Source: Chitinophagales bacterium
GTDB lineage: Bacteria > Bacteroidota > Bacteroidia > Chitinophagales > Chitinophagaceae
DNA length: 43,251 nucleotides
Assembly (NCBI GenBank): GCA_013297995.1
Contig: JAAFJB010000022.1
Span: forward strand, 1-43,251
Direction of reading: 5' to 3'
A program made the position numbers and the translations under genes. The notes below the pieces were generated by a model. The model searched no databases, was not told the DNA's origin, and saw only the letters and a list, made by a program, of their open reading frames with translations. Shown one piece after another: positions 33,083-43,175 of the stretch. Every line of letters starts with the position of its first letter. The first letter of the stretch is position 1.

Positions 33083-33115
33083 CCGTTGGCAAAAATTTGC
33101 ACCTAAACCTAAATT

Positions 33116-34993
33116 ATGGCAGAAGACAAGAATATGGTTCGGTACGATGAAGATTCCATTCGGTCGCTCGACTGGAGAGAGCATATCCGCCTTCGTCCCG
33201 GTATGTATATCGGTAAGCTGGGCGATGGCTCAGCTGCGGATGATGGTATTTATGTATTGATTAAAGAAGTGATTGACAATTGTATTGATGAATATACGAT
33301 GGGGCACGGGAAACAAGTAGAATTATCTATTGAAACCAAAACAGTAACCGTGCGCGATTATGGCAGGGGTATTCCCCTCGGGAAAGTGGTTGACGTAGTT
33401 AGTAAAATTAATACAGGCGCCAAATACGATAGCAAGGCTTTTCAGAAAAGTGTTGGACTAAATGGTGTTGGTACCAAAGCAGTAAATGCATTGAGTAATT
33501 ATTTTAGTGTTACTGCTTATCGCGATGGTAGGGCCAAGACGGCTGAATTTGAAAAAGGCATATTGGTAAAAGAACACAAAGAAGTAGCTACCACTGAAAC
33601 AAATGGAACTTTGGTGGTATTTACGCCTGATGATACTGTGTTCCGCAATTTTCATTATATACATGAGTATATTGATAACCAGTTGTGGAATTATTGTTAC
33701 CTAAATGCAGGACTTGCCATGCATTTTAATGGTAAGAAATATGTGAGTAAGAATGGATTGCTAGACCTATTACAACGCAAGACCAATCCCGATGAATTGC
33801 GTTATCCCATTATACACTTAAAAGGCAATGATATAGAAGTGGCTATCTCTCATAATAATGATTATGGAGAAGATATTTTTTCTTTTGTAAACGGTCAGTA
33901 TACCACCCAAGGAGGTACGCACCAGCAAGCTTTTAGGGAAGCATATATAAAAGTGATTAGAGACTATTTTAAAAAGGATTATGATGTGTCAGATATCCGT
34001 ACCAGTATTGTTGCAGCAGTATCTGTAAGGGTTCAGGAGCCTGTATTTGAGAGTCAAACCAAAACCAAACTTGGCTCACAAAATGTGGCAGAGGGTGGGC
34101 CTAGCATGAAGAGTTTTGTGTTGGATTTTTTGTCAAAAGAACTCGATAATTTTCTGCACAGAAATCCTGCTACTACCGACGCACTGAAGAAAAGAATTGA
34201 ACAGAATGAAAGAGAACGCAAGGAACTTGCAGGCATAAAAAAACTGGCCAATGAGCGCGCTAAAAAAGCCAATCTGCACAATAAAAAATTACGCGATTGC
34301 AGGGTGCATTTAAACGATGAGCTGCCTGTAAAAAATAGAGAGTCTTTTATTGCTACCCAAAAAAATACCACCATTTTTATTACCGAAGGAGATAGTGCTA
34401 GTGGAAGTATTACCAAAAGTCGCAACGTTGATACACAGGCTGTTTTTAGTCTCCGTGGTAAACCCCTTAACTCATTTGGAGAGACCAAGAAAGTAGTGTA
34501 CCAGAATGAAGAGTTCAACCTATTGCAACACGCACTAAATATAGAAGATGGGCTGGAAAGTCTTCGTTACAACAATATTGTAATTGCCACCGATGCCGAT
34601 GTGGATGGAATGCATATTCGTTTGCTGCTGATGACTTTTTTTCTACAGTTCTTTCCAGATCTGGTAAAAAAAGGTCACGTATATATTCTGGAGACTCCAC
34701 TTTTTAGAGTAAGGAATAAGCAGGAAACCATTTATTGTTACGATGAAACAGAGAAACAAGAAGCGGTGAGAAAATTAGGAAGTAAACCTGAGATAACCCG
34801 ATTTAAAGGCTTGGGTGAAATTTCTCCCGAAGAGTTTGGTAGGTTTATTGGCAGAGATATGCGGCTTGATCCCGTAATTCTTGAAGCTGGAGATCATATA
34901 CAAGATTTATTGCAGTATTATATGGGTAAAAATACCATGGAGCGACAGGAATTTATTATTAATAATTTACGAGTAGAGCTTGATATAGTATAG
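33116..34993 (+). CDS. parE: DNA topoisomerase IV subunit B (ParE)
   Basis: ParE is the ATPase subunit of topoisomerase IV, which unlinks daughter chromosomes. The GHKL ATPase region has IDNCIDE near residue 55, [10 protein letters not shown] and [16 protein letters not shown]. The TOPRIM domain has [10 protein letters not shown] near residue 424 and [16 protein letters not shown] near 492. The length of 625 residues and the [10 protein letters not shown] variant favour ParE over GyrB. It starts an operon that also carries parC. Two small genes lie between them. Confidence 0.95.
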   Translation: MAEDKNMVRYDEDSIRSLDWREHIRLRPGMYIGKLGDGSAADDGIYVLIKEVIDNCIDEYTMGHGKQVELSIETKTVTVRDYGRGIPLGKVVDVVSKINTGAKYDSKAFQKSVGLNGVGTKAVNALSNYFSVTAYRDGRAKTAEFEKGILVKEHKEVATTETNGTLVVFTPDDTVFRNFHYIHEYIDNQLWNYCYLNAGLAMHFNGKKYVSKNGLLDLLQRKTNPDELRYPIIHLKGNDIEVAISHNNDYGEDIFSFVNGQYTTQGGTHQQAFREAYIKVIRDYFKKDYDVSDIRTSIVAAVSVRVQEPVFESQTKTKLGSQNVAEGGPSMKSFVLDFLSKELDNFLHRNPATTDALKKRIEQNERERKELAGIKKLANERAKKANLHNKKLRDCRVHLNDELPVKNRESFIATQKNTTIFITEGDSASGSITKSRNVDTQAVFSLRGKPLNSFGETKKVVYQNEEFNLLQHALNIEDGLESLRYNNIVIATDADVDGMHIRLLLMTFFLQFFPDLVKKGHVYILETPLFRVRNKQETIYCYDETEKQEAVRKLGSKPEITRFKGLGEISPEEFGRFIGRDMRLDPVILEAGDHIQDLLQYYMGKNTMERQEFIINNLRVELDIV

Positions 34994-35016
34994 CATCTAC
35001 CACCTAAATGTTTTTT

Positions 35017-35829
35017 ATGTTACATATTGTTTTCGAATCTGCCAATGTAAAAGTATTACAAACTGCGCTGGAATTGGATGAGCTTTTACAAGGCGATATT
35101 ATTGAAATTAAAGACGATTATGCGGTAGGCCCCTTGGGTGATATTTACCAGACCGAAGGCTACCAACAACGCCGCGATTGGTGGCAGCAAGTGCTGGAAT
35201 TTTCGCCTTATGAAAACCAGTTGGTTATGGTAGATGATAAGCTCACCGTTCACCAACTGCTGAACCGTTTAACCGAAGAAAAATCTTTGGAAGTATGGAT
35301 ATGGATGGGACAAAATGCCCATGATGTATGCGGATATTACTGGCTCATGAGTCAGTTGAAAGATTTTGCTGGAAGAATACATGTACTCTACCTCAATAAC
35401 CTCCCATTTTTTAATGAAAAAGGGCATATTTTTTATCCAACCCACCTGCACGAAATTCAACCCAAAGAGTTTTTGAAAGCAAAGAAATTGGCCCGCCCCA
35501 TTACCCTTAGTGAGTTTGAAGTAGACCCTGACGAGTGGAAGAAAATTTGTTCTGAAAATTCCCTCGTTCGGTTTTTAGAAGGAGGGAAAAAATTAGTGGG
35601 GAAAGAAGTGGATTTTTTTGATAAACACCTCATGAATCATATCAGTGCGGATGCGCAGAAACTAAATAAATTATTGTCCACTACTTTAAGCAAAATGCCC
35701 GTACAAACTGGGGACGCATTTCTGGTATGGCGTTTAAAAGCAATGGCAGAAGCAGGAAAAATAAATCTGGTGGGCGACTGGCAAAAAGGTTGGAAGGAAA
35801 TTGCCGTTCAGTTATTACAAAAAGCATAA
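35017..35829 (+). CDS. DUF1835 domain protein
   Basis: This 270-residue soluble protein begins with the DUF1835 segment MLHIVFESANVKVLQTAL, which continues with VGPLGDI and QRRDWW. The C-terminal half probably carries the companion DUF3658 domain. The family has no established activity. It starts 23 bp after parE and ends 3 bp before the cupin gene. I selected the ATG at 35017 because it opens the first beta strand. The ATG at 35008 adds only three residues. Its fixed place between parE and parC invites the guess of a link to chromosome handling or to a shared promoter, but nothing in the sequence proves it. Confidence 0.87.
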   Translation: MLHIVFESANVKVLQTALELDELLQGDIIEIKDDYAVGPLGDIYQTEGYQQRRDWWQQVLEFSPYENQLVMVDDKLTVHQLLNRLTEEKSLEVWIWMGQNAHDVCGYYWLMSQLKDFAGRIHVLYLNNLPFFNEKGHIFYPTHLHEIQPKEFLKAKKLARPITLSEFEVDPDEWKKICSENSLVRFLEGGKKLVGKEVDFFDKHLMNHISADAQKLNKLLSTTLSKMPVQTGDAFLVWRLKAMAEAGKINLVGDWQKGWKEIAVQLLQKA

Positions 35830-35832
35830 ATC

Positions 35833-36222
35833 ATGATAAGCGTAACACAGTTGAATAAAATAGGAGAAGATGAGCGGGGTGCAACCCACTATTTTTCTAC
35901 CGATAGAACGGGCGAGTTTATTGTAGCTTATCGCAAAGCGGGCAGTGCCAGTGGCAGGCATTATCACAAGGGAATAGCTCCTCATAAAAACCCAGAGCAG
36001 ATTATTATTATGCAGGGCGAGGCAATAATTTCTTGGTTTGATACGCGCAATGGCCATCACGCACAAAGAGAAAGCATTCAAGTGCAAGCCCCTGCAATGA
36101 TAGAAATAGCCCCATGGGCATGGCACGAAGTACTAGCGGTAACCGATATTATTGTGTTTGAGTTGAATGGATTAGAAGATGCCAAACACGATACATTTAG
36201 ATTCACCAATGAGGTTGTTTAA
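35833..36222 (+). CDS. Small cupin-fold protein
   Basis: This 129-residue protein fits a single-domain cupin. Motif 1 is GRHYHKGIAPHKNPEQIIIM (His43, His45 and Glu55 as probable metal ligands). Motif 2 is represented by APAMIEIAPWAWHEVLA near residues 90-106. It resembles cupins of the sugar-isomerase or dioxygenase type and also small regulatory cupins, so its activity cannot be named. It begins 3 bp after the DUF1835 gene and ends 12 bp before parC, and so appears to be cotranscribed with the topoisomerase genes. Confidence 0.85.
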   Translation: MISVTQLNKIGEDERGATHYFSTDRTGEFIVAYRKAGSASGRHYHKGIAPHKNPEQIIIMQGEAIISWFDTRNGHHAQRESIQVQAPAMIEIAPWAWHEVLAVTDIIVFELNGLEDAKHDTFRFTNEVV

Positions 36223-36234
36223 TTATTAAATATT

Positions 36235-38748
36235 ATGGCGAAAGAGAAAATAGATAATAGGGTTTATGAAAATGAAACGGGTGTTCAAGGTCAGTATAAA
36301 AACTGGTTTCTCGAATATGCATCTTATGTAATTTTAGAACGTGCAGTGCCTGCTATTGAAGATGGACTAAAGCCGGTGCAGCGACGCATTCTTCATTCCA
36401 TGAAAGAAATGGATGATGGTCGCTTTAATAAAGTAGCCAATATTATTGGACAAAGTATGCAGTACCATCCACATGGAGATGCCAGTATTGGAGATGCTTT
36501 GGTGAACTTAGGACAAAAAGATTTACTCATAGAAACCCAAGGAAACTGGGGTGATGTGCGCACGGGTGATGACGCCGCAGCTTCGCGTTATATAGAAGCT
36601 CGCTTGTCAAAATTTGCCCTAGAAGTGGCATTCAACGCAAAAACCACCCAATGGCAGTTGAGTTATGATGGTAGAAAAAATGAACCCATCAACCTGCCAA
36701 TGAAATTCCCCTTGTTATTGGCTCAAGGCGCAGATGGAATTGCAGTTGGTCTATCTACAAAAATTCTTCCACATAATTTTTGTGAATTGATAGATGCTTC
36801 CATAAAATACTTGCGGGGTAAAAAATTCGAACTCTTCCCTGATTTTTTAACGAGGGGAATGATTGATATTTCTAATTATAATGATGGCAAACGTGGGGGT
36901 AAAGTAAGGGTTCGTGCACACGTAGAAGAGCTGGATAAAAAAACATTGGTGATTCGCGATGTTCCTTACAGTGTTACTACTAGCCAGCTCATGGAAAGTA
37001 TTACCAAAGCCAATGACCAAGGTAAAATAAAAATAAAGAAAGTTATAGATGTAACCGCTAAAGAAGTAGAAATACAGATTGATTTAGCACCCGGTATTTC
37101 ACCCGATATTACCATTGATGCCTTGTATGCTTTCACTGATTGTGAAGTAAGCCTATCACCCAATGCCTGTGTAATTGAGGCCAATACCCCTAGGTTTATG
37201 AACGTGCAGGAATTGCTGAAAATTTCGGTGGATAATACCAAGCACTTATTAAAAAAAGAACTAGAAATTAAGCTCAGCGAACTAGAAGATAAATGGCATT
37301 ATACCTCACTAGAGAAAATATTCTTTGAAGAAAAGATTTACAAAGAACTGGAACAGAAACACGAGAATTGGGACAAAGTAATTGAAGCCATCGACAAAGG
37401 CTTTGCACCATTTAAAAAGAAATTAAAGCGACCCATTGAGCGAGATGATATTCTCAAATTAACAGAAAAGCCTGTTCGGAGAATTTATCGGCTGGACATT
37501 AATGAACTCAATGAACAAATAAAAAATATTGAAGCCGATATTAAACAAGTAAGCTTTGATCTGGAGCACCTTACCGATTTTGCCGTTGCTTATTTTGAAA
37601 ATCTGCAAAAAAAATATGGCAAAGGCAGAGAGCGTAGAACAGAAATTAAAGAGTTTGATACCATTCAAGTTAAGCAGGTTGCTATTGCCAATACCAAACT
37701 CTACCTCAACAGAAATGAAGGGTTTATTGGGACTGGCTTAAAGAAAGATGAGTTCCTGTGCGAGTGCTCTGATTACGATGATATTATTGCTTTCACCAAA
37801 TCGGGTACTATGAAAGTGGTGAAAGTGTCTGATAAGGTATTCATTGGAAAAGACATTATTCACGCAGCCGTTTTTGAAAAAAATGATGAGCGCACCACCT
37901 ATAATATGATTTATGTTGATGGCAAAACAGGTGTGAGTTATGGCAAGCGGTTTAATGTAACGGGTATTACACGTGAAAAAGAATACGATCTTACCAAGGG
38001 TACTGAGAAAAGTCGCGTTCATTATTTCTCTTCCAATCCCAACGGGGAGGCAGAAACGCTTAAAATAATGTTAAGTCCCAACTGTACAGCCCGTATTAAA
38101 GAACTGGATTTTCATTTTGAAGAATTAGAAATAAAAGGTAGGAGTAGTATGGGAAATCAAGTAACCAAGTATCCCATCAAAACCGTAAAAATGAAAGAAG
38201 CTGGTAAGAGTACACTGGCGGGAAGAAAACTTTGGTTTGATGATAAATTTGGGCGACTCAATACCGAAGAAAAAGGCAAATATTTGGGAAGTTTTGAAGA
38301 CCAGCGCATCATTGCTTTTTATAACGATGGTTCTTATGAGTTAACTGATACGGAAATAACCCAGCGCTTTGAAGTAGATAAAATTGCATTGATAGAACAA
38401 TTCAATCCTGAACGAGTAATCACTGCGGTTTATTTGGATGGCGATAAAAATCAATACAATATTAAACGCTTCAAAATAGAAACCACTACCTTGAAGTCGC
38501 AATTCCTTTTTATTAAAGAAGGCAATGGCAATAAGTTGGTGGCAATAACTACAGAAGCAGAGCCAATATTGGTAGTGCAAACAGGGAAGGGGCAGCAAGT
38601 GCGGAAGGCCAAGTTTAAAGTGGCCAAAATGGTAGAAGTAATGGGCTGGAAAGCAGTGGGGGCAAAGCTTACTGACTTTAATAAGAATATTGAAATGGAG
38701 TGGGAACAGAAACTGGTTGCAGATACCACACAAACAGAATTATTTTAA
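36235..38748 (+). CDS. parC: DNA topoisomerase IV subunit A (ParC)
   Basis: ParC is the DNA-breaking subunit of topoisomerase IV. The catalytic tyrosine is Y119 in AASRYIEARL. The segment DGLKPVQRRILHSM and the quinolone-region-like YHPHGDASIG are present. A C-terminal beta-pinwheel (from about 490) with degenerate repeats includes KSGTMKVVKVSD and GRKLWFDDKFGRLN. At 837 residues it is a normal size. It follows the cupin gene by 12 bp and precedes the CvfB-like gene by 9 bp, completing the operon that starts with parE. Confidence 0.95.
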   Translation: MAKEKIDNRVYENETGVQGQYKNWFLEYASYVILERAVPAIEDGLKPVQRRILHSMKEMDDGRFNKVANIIGQSMQYHPHGDASIGDALVNLGQKDLLIETQGNWGDVRTGDDAAASRYIEARLSKFALEVAFNAKTTQWQLSYDGRKNEPINLPMKFPLLLAQGADGIAVGLSTKILPHNFCELIDASIKYLRGKKFELFPDFLTRGMIDISNYNDGKRGGKVRVRAHVEELDKKTLVIRDVPYSVTTSQLMESITKANDQGKIKIKKVIDVTAKEVEIQIDLAPGISPDITIDALYAFTDCEVSLSPNACVIEANTPRFMNVQELLKISVDNTKHLLKKELEIKLSELEDKWHYTSLEKIFFEEKIYKELEQKHENWDKVIEAIDKGFAPFKKKLKRPIERDDILKLTEKPVRRIYRLDINELNEQIKNIEADIKQVSFDLEHLTDFAVAYFENLQKKYGKGRERRTEIKEFDTIQVKQVAIANTKLYLNRNEGFIGTGLKKDEFLCECSDYDDIIAFTKSGTMKVVKVSDKVFIGKDIIHAAVFEKNDERTTYNMIYVDGKTGVSYGKRFNVTGITREKEYDLTKGTEKSRVHYFSSNPNGEAETLKIMLSPNCTARIKELDFHFEELEIKGRSSMGNQVTKYPIKTVKMKEAGKSTLAGRKLWFDDKFGRLNTEEKGKYLGSFEDQRIIAFYNDGSYELTDTEITQRFEVDKIALIEQFNPERVITAVYLDGDKNQYNIKRFKIETTTLKSQFLFIKEGNGNKLVAITTEAEPILVVQTGKGQQVRKAKFKVAKMVEVMGWKAVGAKLTDFNKNIEMEWEQKLVADTTQTELF

Positions 38749-38757
38749 AAGCAATTT

Positions 38758-39594
38758 ATGGAACCCATACAAGTAGGCAATTACAATACATTAAAAGTAA
38801 GTAGAAAACAAGAGTTTGGTTTCTATTTAAACGATGGCGGCGAAGGTATTCTTCTGCCCAAACGTTTTGCACCCGATCGCATGCGCATAGGAGATGAGAT
38901 CACAGTTTTTGTTTACCACGATTCAGAAAACAGGTTGATCGCCACCACCCAAAAAGCGAATGCAGTAGTAGGTGAAATTGCCAAAATGCAAGTAATATCC
39001 GTAACTGCTCATGGGGCTTTTTTAGATTGGGGACTGATGAAAGATTTATTTGTGCCTACCTCAAAACAGGTGGTTGGAATGCGCGTTGGAGGGTGGTACT
39101 TGGTGAAATTATATATAGATGAAGTTACAGGAAGGGTAGCGGCTACAGAGAAAGTAGAGAGCCTGATGAGCAATGAGGCACTTACAGTAAAAGAAATGGA
39201 GCTGGTAGATTTATTGGTATATCGCCATTCAGAACTGGGATATACCATGATCATCAATAATCGCCATATAGGTATGCTGCATAGTAATGAAGTATTTAAA
39301 CCATTAGAGATAGGGGATAGGGTGAATGGATTTATTAAGAAAATTCGTATTGATAATAAGATTGATGTAGTGCTGGGAAAGCCCGGCTTTAATAAAGTAG
39401 AAGATGAAGGAGAAAAAATACTCCGACTGTTACATGAAAATAATGGATACCTTCCCTATCACGATAAGTCTGATCCTACAGAGATTTACTCGTTTTTTGG
39501 GATGAGTAAAAAAGCGTTTAAAATGACCACTGGAAGTCTTTATAAGCAACAAAAAATAACCTTCACACAAACTGGAATAAAGTTGAACGGGTAA
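38758..39594 (+). CDS. CvfB-like S1-domain RNA-binding protein
   Basis: This 278-residue protein has the CvfB/YitL arrangement. S1-like OB folds include VGEIAKMQVISVTAHGAFLD with GLMKDLFVP (about residues 75-105). A C-terminal winged helix (YLPYHDKSDPTEIYSFFGMS, from about 225) follows. Known members bind RNA and influence virulence and gene expression in Staphylococcus. It begins 9 bp after parC and is followed by a strong bidirectional terminator, so it probably ends the parE operon. Confidence 0.88.
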   Translation: MEPIQVGNYNTLKVSRKQEFGFYLNDGGEGILLPKRFAPDRMRIGDEITVFVYHDSENRLIATTQKANAVVGEIAKMQVISVTAHGAFLDWGLMKDLFVPTSKQVVGMRVGGWYLVKLYIDEVTGRVAATEKVESLMSNEALTVKEMELVDLLVYRHSELGYTMIINNRHIGMLHSNEVFKPLEIGDRVNGFIKKIRIDNKIDVVLGKPGFNKVEDEGEKILRLLHENNGYLPYHDKSDPTEIYSFFGMSKKAFKMTTGSLYKQQKITFTQTGIKLNG

Positions 39595-39639
39595 GTATTA
39601 CGAGCTGATTTTTTAAATAATTCGGATCTTCATTCATAT

Positions 39640-39678
39640 CAATAAGCCCTGCCGGTTAATTAGCGGCAGGGCTTATTG
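39640..39678. terminator. Bidirectional intrinsic terminator after the parC operon
   Basis: A perfect 15-bp stem (CAATAAGCCCTGCCG at 39640-39654, CGGCAGGGCTTATTG at 39664-39678) closes a 9-nt loop. It sits between the convergent CvfB-like gene and the phytase-like gene and can stop transcription from both sides. Confidence 0.85.
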
Positions 39679-39711
39679 CATTGGAAAAGAAAAGTATAAG
39701 TAGATTGTTGC

Positions 39712-41004
39712 TTACTTCAACCCCTTGTTAAGCTTTACAAAATAAATAATATTTCTATCTAGCTTGCCAGTTGAAGGCAGGTTTTTGGCAACCAAGGTAT
39801 TATTGGGTACTGCTGGGCTATTGATGCCAAAATCATCATCATTGCTAATGGCAATTAAATTGTTATTGATAATTACCAAGCCTTCAGCCTTGTCATGCGG
39901 ATACCCGCCAGCTAGGGTTAATAAGTCTGTAATTAATTCCTTCGGTACGGTTTTTATATTATTAGTAACCAATTCAGCATCGCTCAATTCTTCCAATGTT
40001 TTACCACCAAAGAGTAAGCCGCCTGCGCTATTAGTGGCATCAGAAATATCGGTGGCATTGGTAATATCTATTTTATACACTTTTTTTGTGAGTGCCGCAG
40101 GTTGACCTCCAGCATAGTCTTGGTCTCTTTCCAAAACCAAAAAAGTAGTGGCAGTAATGGCCACAATTTCACTGGAAAGCGTTCTGATATTATCTGTAAT
40201 ATATGCATATTGTTTGGTTGCACCGGTAGCTATATCAAAAGTGAGAATACGCAATAGTTTGGAGTTTTCAACCTTCGCTTTTGTAGGGTTATACATGGGC
40301 GATTGCATCATGCCAATCAGGGTTTTCCCGTCGGGTGAAATGGTTAAACCTTCCATGCCACGGTTGGCCCTGCGTCTTTTAAATACTTCGGGTATTTTGC
40401 GACCACCCGTTCCACTTCCAAAAGGGTTGATGCGCTCTATGGTTTTGCCATCTTTGTCAAAATGTACAATATGTGGTCCATACTCATCACTTACCCAAAA
40501 GCTGCCATCTGGTGCTACTGCTAAACCTTCACAATCAATTCCATCAGCGTCATTGGTAAGGGTATTCCCATTAAAATCTAATGCTATTTCACCCGTACTT
40601 CCTTGCCCAACAGGATTTGGTTTACCCGTAATTTTTGCGCCAGCAGCATTTTTAAATTCAACGGAAGATAAATATACCAACGAGTCGCCTACAAGCTTAA
40701 ATTTACCTATATGTGGATTAAAATTGGGTAGAGGAAATAGTTTAGAATCCTTAAGTGAGCCATCAACATTAGGGCCACGGTCTGTCATTAAATAAAACGC
40801 ATCTGGTTCGTTTGGTACAGCTGCAATGGCCGATCCATAACCACTTCCAAATACGGGTACTCCATTTGCAGCAGTATAAATGATGGCAGCCGCTTTTAAA
40901 GTGGCTTTGTCTGGATACTGAATTGGGGATTGAAGCTCATTGTTTTTTTTACAAGAAGTGGTTGCAATCAAACAAATTGCAATAGGCAGTACATTAAATC
41001 TCAT
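39712..41004 (-). CDS. Phytase-like esterase-domain lipoprotein
   Basis: This 430-residue protein starts with a lipoprotein signal (lipobox ATTSC near residue 18). The mature part is a beta-propeller-like phytase-like domain. It shows GSGYGSAIAAVP, YLMTDRGPN, DGIDCEGLAVAPDGSFWVSDEYGP, RGMEGLTISPDGKTLIGMMQ and VLERD. Proteins of this family are annotated as having esterase-like activity of phytase-like type; the true substrate is unknown. It is surface- or periplasm-anchored. It stands alone between two hairpins, and no clear promoter was found upstream. Confidence 0.87.
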   Translation of the reverse strand: MRFNVLPIAICLIATTSCKKNNELQSPIQYPDKATLKAAAIIYTAANGVPVFGSGYGSAIAAVPNEPDAFYLMTDRGPNVDGSLKDSKLFPLPNFNPHIGKFKLVGDSLVYLSSVEFKNAAGAKITGKPNPVGQGSTGEIALDFNGNTLTNDADGIDCEGLAVAPDGSFWVSDEYGPHIVHFDKDGKTIERINPFGSGTGGRKIPEVFKRRRANRGMEGLTISPDGKTLIGMMQSPMYNPTKAKVENSKLLRILTFDIATGATKQYAYITDNIRTLSSEIVAITATTFLVLERDQDYAGGQPAALTKKVYKIDITNATDISDATNSAGGLLFGGKTLEELSDAELVTNNIKTVPKELITDLLTLAGGYPHDKAEGLVIINNNLIAISNDDDFGINSPAVPNNTLVAKNLPSTGKLDRNIIYFVKLNKGLK

Positions 41005-41100
41005 TTTAAGAATTTTTTTTCAAAAAAAGACTTTTAATGTTAACGAGCTGTTACCAAAGCATTATGATTAGATTACCATTTTTGTAACTGCCAACCAAAT

Positions 41101-41134
41101 CTCACATTCACCATTCACAAATAGTGAATGTGAG
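41101..41134. repeat. 11-bp hairpin between the ABC-F and phytase-like genes
   Basis: CTCACATTCAC (41101-41111) and GTGAATGTGAG (41124-41134) are perfectly complementary around a 12-nt loop that repeats ATTCAC. It lies 10 bp after the ABC-F stop (leftward). No T-run follows on either strand, so it is a possible weak terminator or stability element, or an operator for the phytase-like gene. Confidence 0.5.
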
Positions 41135-41143
41135 ATACATGCA

Positions 41144-43090
41144 CTAACTTTTTAATTCCAACTCCATCAATTCTTCAAATAGTTTTTCGTACTGCTCATT
41201 CAACTGATTGTGTTTTATATCGGCTGCCTTGTATTCAGCTTCAATTTTAGTAAACTGATCTTTATTAGAATAATTAGCAGCATTCCCTAATTCATTTTCC
41301 AATGCAACCCTTGTTTTTTTGGCTTTTGATAATTCATCTTCCAATAGTCCCAATTTGCGTTGCATTTTTTGCACTTCTTTTTGGGCATCCTTATTAAGGG
41401 GTTGGGTTGGTACTGCGGCTTCCTGTTTTTTATTTACAATAGGCGTTGGCTTTGGTTCCTCATTTGCTGTTCCTAACTTTCGCTGCTTCTCCATCCGCTC
41501 ATTCCATTCCACCCACTCTTGGTATGATCCTTTGAATTCTTTTATTTCTTCATCTACAATCTCCCAAATCTTGTTGGCTGTTTTAGAGATGAAATACCGA
41601 TCGTGACTCACTAAAATAGTAGTTCCTTCATACTTGTTAAGGGCTTCGGCTAACAACTCAACCGAATGCATATCTAAGTGGTTGGTAGGTTCATCTAGTA
41701 TTAAAAAATTAGCCTTACTCACAATCGTCTTAGCCAAAGCCACCCTAGCTTTTTCACCTCCACTCAATACTTTAATTTTCTTGTCTACATCATCACCCCC
41801 AAATAAAAATGCACCCAATAAACTGCGCAGTTCAGGATCTGTTTTCTTACTCCCGCAATGTTGCAGCTCTTCTAAAACAGTGTGACCCATTGTAAGTGCT
41901 TCCAATTGATGCTGTGCATAAAAACTCTCTTCTACATTATGCCCCCAAATTCTATCTCCATCAAATTTTTCAGTACCTGCAACCATTCTCAATAAAGTAG
42001 ATTTACCCTTTCCGTTTGCACCAATTAATGCAATCTTATCACCTCGCTCTATTTCAGCAGATGCATTGCTTACAATTTTTAATGCACCAAAATGTTTGGA
42101 TACTTCTTTTAAATGAACCAATACTTTACCAGGCACTTTATCTAATTGAAAATTAATACGTAAGTCTGGTCGCTCTAACTGAACATCTTCTATCTTATCA
42201 AGTCTATCCAATCGCTTCTGTACACTTTGGGCCTGTGCTGCTTTACTGGCTTTGGCTTTGAAACGCTCTATAAAACGTTCTTGTTGGCGAATATAATCTT
42301 GCTGGTTCTCAAATGCTTTTTGCTGCATATCTATCCGAACGCTTTTCTCTTGCTCAAAATATTCGTAGTTGCCAGAATAAATATGCAGTTGCTGCTGGTA
42401 GAGTTCTACAATTTTATTCACCATCCTATTCAAGAAAAACTTATCGTGACTCACAATCACCACACTGCCTTTGTAATGAATCAAATATTTTTCAAGCCAC
42501 TCTATAGATGGCAAATCAAGGTGGTTGGTAGGTTCATCCATCAACAACACATCGGGCTGTTGTAGAATCATTTTAGCCAATAATACCCGCATTCTCCAGC
42601 CCCCACTGAACTCTTTATAAGGACGCGCTAAATCAGTATTAGAGAATCCTAGTCCATGCAAAACTTCTTCTGCTTTGTGCTGAATATTGTAACCATCCAG
42701 CACGTCTAACTCGTGAAGACTATCAGTATACTTTATCAACAAGGCTTCATCTTCTGAATTTTGCTCTAGTTCAATACCCAGTCGCTCTATTTCTTTCTCT
42801 AACTCTCGCACCCTTTCAAAAGCTCCCAAAGCCACTTCTGTAATGGTATCATTGGTATCAAAACTAAGCAGGTCTTGGTGCAAGTAACCAATGGTGGTCT
42901 CCCTGCCTTTCTCTACTGTGCCCTTAGAAGGCGTGTATTCACCTACCAATACTTTAAGCAGGGTAGACTTACCCGTGCCATTATAACCGATCAGACCAAT
43001 CCGATCGCCCGGCTGTATATGCCAAGTGGCATCTGCTACAATTACTCTTGCTCCAAACTCAAACGTTACATTCTGAAAGCCAATCAACAT
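41144..43090 (-). CDS. ABC-F family ATPase (YheS/EttA-like)
   Basis: This 648-residue soluble protein has two ABC cassettes with Walker A GYNGTGKST and GANGKGKST. Signatures are FSGGWRMRVLLAK and LSGGEKARVALAK, and both Walker B motifs read LLMDEPTNHLD or LILDEPTNHLD. The linker between cassettes (about 240-320) is charged and helical and includes FKAKASKAAQAQSVQKRLDR. A C-terminal coiled coil follows (about 570-648). ABC-F proteins act on the ribosome, for example by rescuing stalled translation. It is distinct from the uup gene in this window. A -7 element (43112-43119) lies upstream. Confidence 0.92.
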   Translation of the reverse strand: MLIGFQNVTFEFGARVIVADATWHIQPGDRIGLIGYNGTGKSTLLKVLVGEYTPSKGTVEKGRETTIGYLHQDLLSFDTNDTITEVALGAFERVRELEKEIERLGIELEQNSEDEALLIKYTDSLHELDVLDGYNIQHKAEEVLHGLGFSNTDLARPYKEFSGGWRMRVLLAKMILQQPDVLLMDEPTNHLDLPSIEWLEKYLIHYKGSVVIVSHDKFFLNRMVNKIVELYQQQLHIYSGNYEYFEQEKSVRIDMQQKAFENQQDYIRQQERFIERFKAKASKAAQAQSVQKRLDRLDKIEDVQLERPDLRINFQLDKVPGKVLVHLKEVSKHFGALKIVSNASAEIERGDKIALIGANGKGKSTLLRMVAGTEKFDGDRIWGHNVEESFYAQHQLEALTMGHTVLEELQHCGSKKTDPELRSLLGAFLFGGDDVDKKIKVLSGGEKARVALAKTIVSKANFLILDEPTNHLDMHSVELLAEALNKYEGTTILVSHDRYFISKTANKIWEIVDEEIKEFKGSYQEWVEWNERMEKQRKLGTANEEPKPTPIVNKKQEAAVPTQPLNKDAQKEVQKMQRKLGLLEDELSKAKKTRVALENELGNAANYSNKDQFTKIEAEYKAADIKHNQLNEQYEKLFEELMELELKS

Positions 43091-43111
43091 TGCAAAAATT
43101 ATTTAATACGG

Positions 43112-43119
43112 CAAAGGTA
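43112..43119 (-). promoter_or_regulatory. -7 promoter element of the ABC-F gene
   Basis: On the minus strand this reads TACCTTTG, matching TAnnTTTG, 21 bp before the ATG. The -33 position has TTTC where TTTG is expected. Confidence 0.5.
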
Positions 43120-43149
43120 ATTCTAAAGCATTGCCTGACGAAATTGCTT

Positions 43150-43157
43150 TAATTTTG
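43150..43157 (+). promoter_or_regulatory. -7 promoter element of the right-edge lipoprotein gene
   Basis: TAATTTTG matches TAnnTTTG, 18 bp before the ATG at 43176. A TTG at 43131-43133 is closer than the usual spacing (16 nt). Confidence 0.45.
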
Positions 43158-43175
43158 TGCAAAATAATTATTGTT

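Noticed and set aside
40148..40795. 215-residue plus-strand reading frame inside the phytase-like gene
   Set aside because: It is long but antisense to the phytase-like lipoprotein, whose lipobox and repeated domain motifs are unambiguous. Its composition (Ser/Pro/Leu-rich) is that expected of a shadow frame.
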